In this document: one piece after another, positions 5,415 to 5,495 of the stretch
Numbering within the stretch: the first letter of the stretch is position 1
How the letters are laid out: each line of letters opens with the position of its first letter
Origin: Nitrososphaerota archaeon
GTDB taxonomy: Archaea; Thermoproteota; Bathyarchaeia; Bathyarchaeales; Bathycorpusculaceae
Assembly: GCA_031283385.1 (NCBI GenBank)
Contig: JAITBW010000121.1
Coordinates: 1 to 5,495, forward strand
Length of the DNA: 5,495 nt
Direction of reading: 5' to 3'
Notes under the pieces: model-generated
Told to the model about the DNA's origin: nothing
Databases searched by the model: none
Seen by the model: the letters and a program-made list of their open reading frames with translations, nothing else
Made by a program: the position numbers and the translations under genes

Positions 5415-5495
5415 CTACCAACAATCATCATCACCATCACCACCCCAAGCACTATAAACCAAACCACCAACCCCATCAAGCCTAGTCACACCCAC
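5415..5495 (-). CDS. C-terminal end of an unidentified gene, truncated by the window edge
   Basis: A frame open from the window edge gives 26 residues (VGVTRLDGVGGLVYSAWGGD then GDDDCW) ending in TAG at 5417-5415. Codon first positions are mostly purines and third positions mostly T, the pattern of coding sequence, which favours this frame. A second frame in the same stretch (ATG at 5476 to TAA at 5408) would encode a 22-residue wholly hydrophobic peptide, but its third positions are almost all G, unlike the neighbouring genes. The tail is acidic and Gly-rich and I do not recognise it. TAG differs from the TAA stops of all six complete genes here. Confidence 0.4.
   Translation of the reverse strand: MGVTRLDGVGGLVYSAWGGDGDDDCW

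Noticed and set aside
5411..5450. A His-tag-like run (CATCATCACCATCACCAC) on the plus strand, which might suggest vector sequence
   Set aside because: It lacks a start or fusion partner, is short, and sits in a C/A-rich stretch that reads as coding on the other strand.
5408..5476. A 22-residue hydrophobic peptide (MGLVVWFIVLG...) that could be a tiny membrane protein
   Set aside because: Its third codon positions are almost all G, unlike the neighbouring genes, and the overlapping acidic frame has a better coding pattern. Hydrophobicity follows simply from the G/T-rich strand.

Overview
This window looks like archaeal chromosome, with every supportable gene on the minus strand. The base composition is AT-rich. 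Genes start at ATG, GTG or TTG, promoters show TATA-like elements, and oligo-T runs follow several genes. The most informative gene is an NAD(P)-dependent methylene-tetrahydromethanopterin dehydrogenase (mtdB-like). Together with a short ACT-type SerA and a small archaeal-looking zinc-ribbon protein, it suggests an uncultivated archaeon using tetrahydromethanopterin as C1 carrier. Bathyarchaeia-like lineages are a reasonable guess, but the window does not settle the taxonomy.

Reading in the direction of transcription (high to low coordinates): the C-terminal tail of an unidentified gene (5415-5495), a 78-residue zinc-ribbon protein (5166-5402), serA (3906-5087, start corrected to an internal GTG with a strong Shine-Dalgarno sequence), a row of oligo-T terminator signals, two overlapping paralogous genes (3108-3734 and 2546-3133), a 240-bp regulatory-looking spacer, the mtdB-like gene (1373-2305) with a hairpin terminator, a MscS-type mechanosensitive channel (152-1258), and the beginning of a further gene (1-77).

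The most interesting part is the middle. The two overlapping genes encode related proteins, each with an N-terminal ribbon-helix-helix-like segment and a shared C-terminal domain whose motif order recalls V4R/XylR-N ligand-binding domains. I do not recognise them as a named family. Immediately downstream, before mtdB, lie five GTGTT repeats at spacings near whole helical turns, the last of them a perfect palindrome next to a possible promoter. This suggests, without proving it, a paired ligand-sensing regulator acting on C1 metabolism. SerA (serine synthesis) and MtdB (C1 oxidation level) are linked metabolically, because serine donates its hydroxymethyl carbon to the pterin carrier.

Smaller observations are a hairpin that could hide the ribosome-binding site of the channel gene, a GC-rich hairpin at the start of the zinc-ribbon gene, and an in-frame TAG separating that gene from its upstream neighbour.
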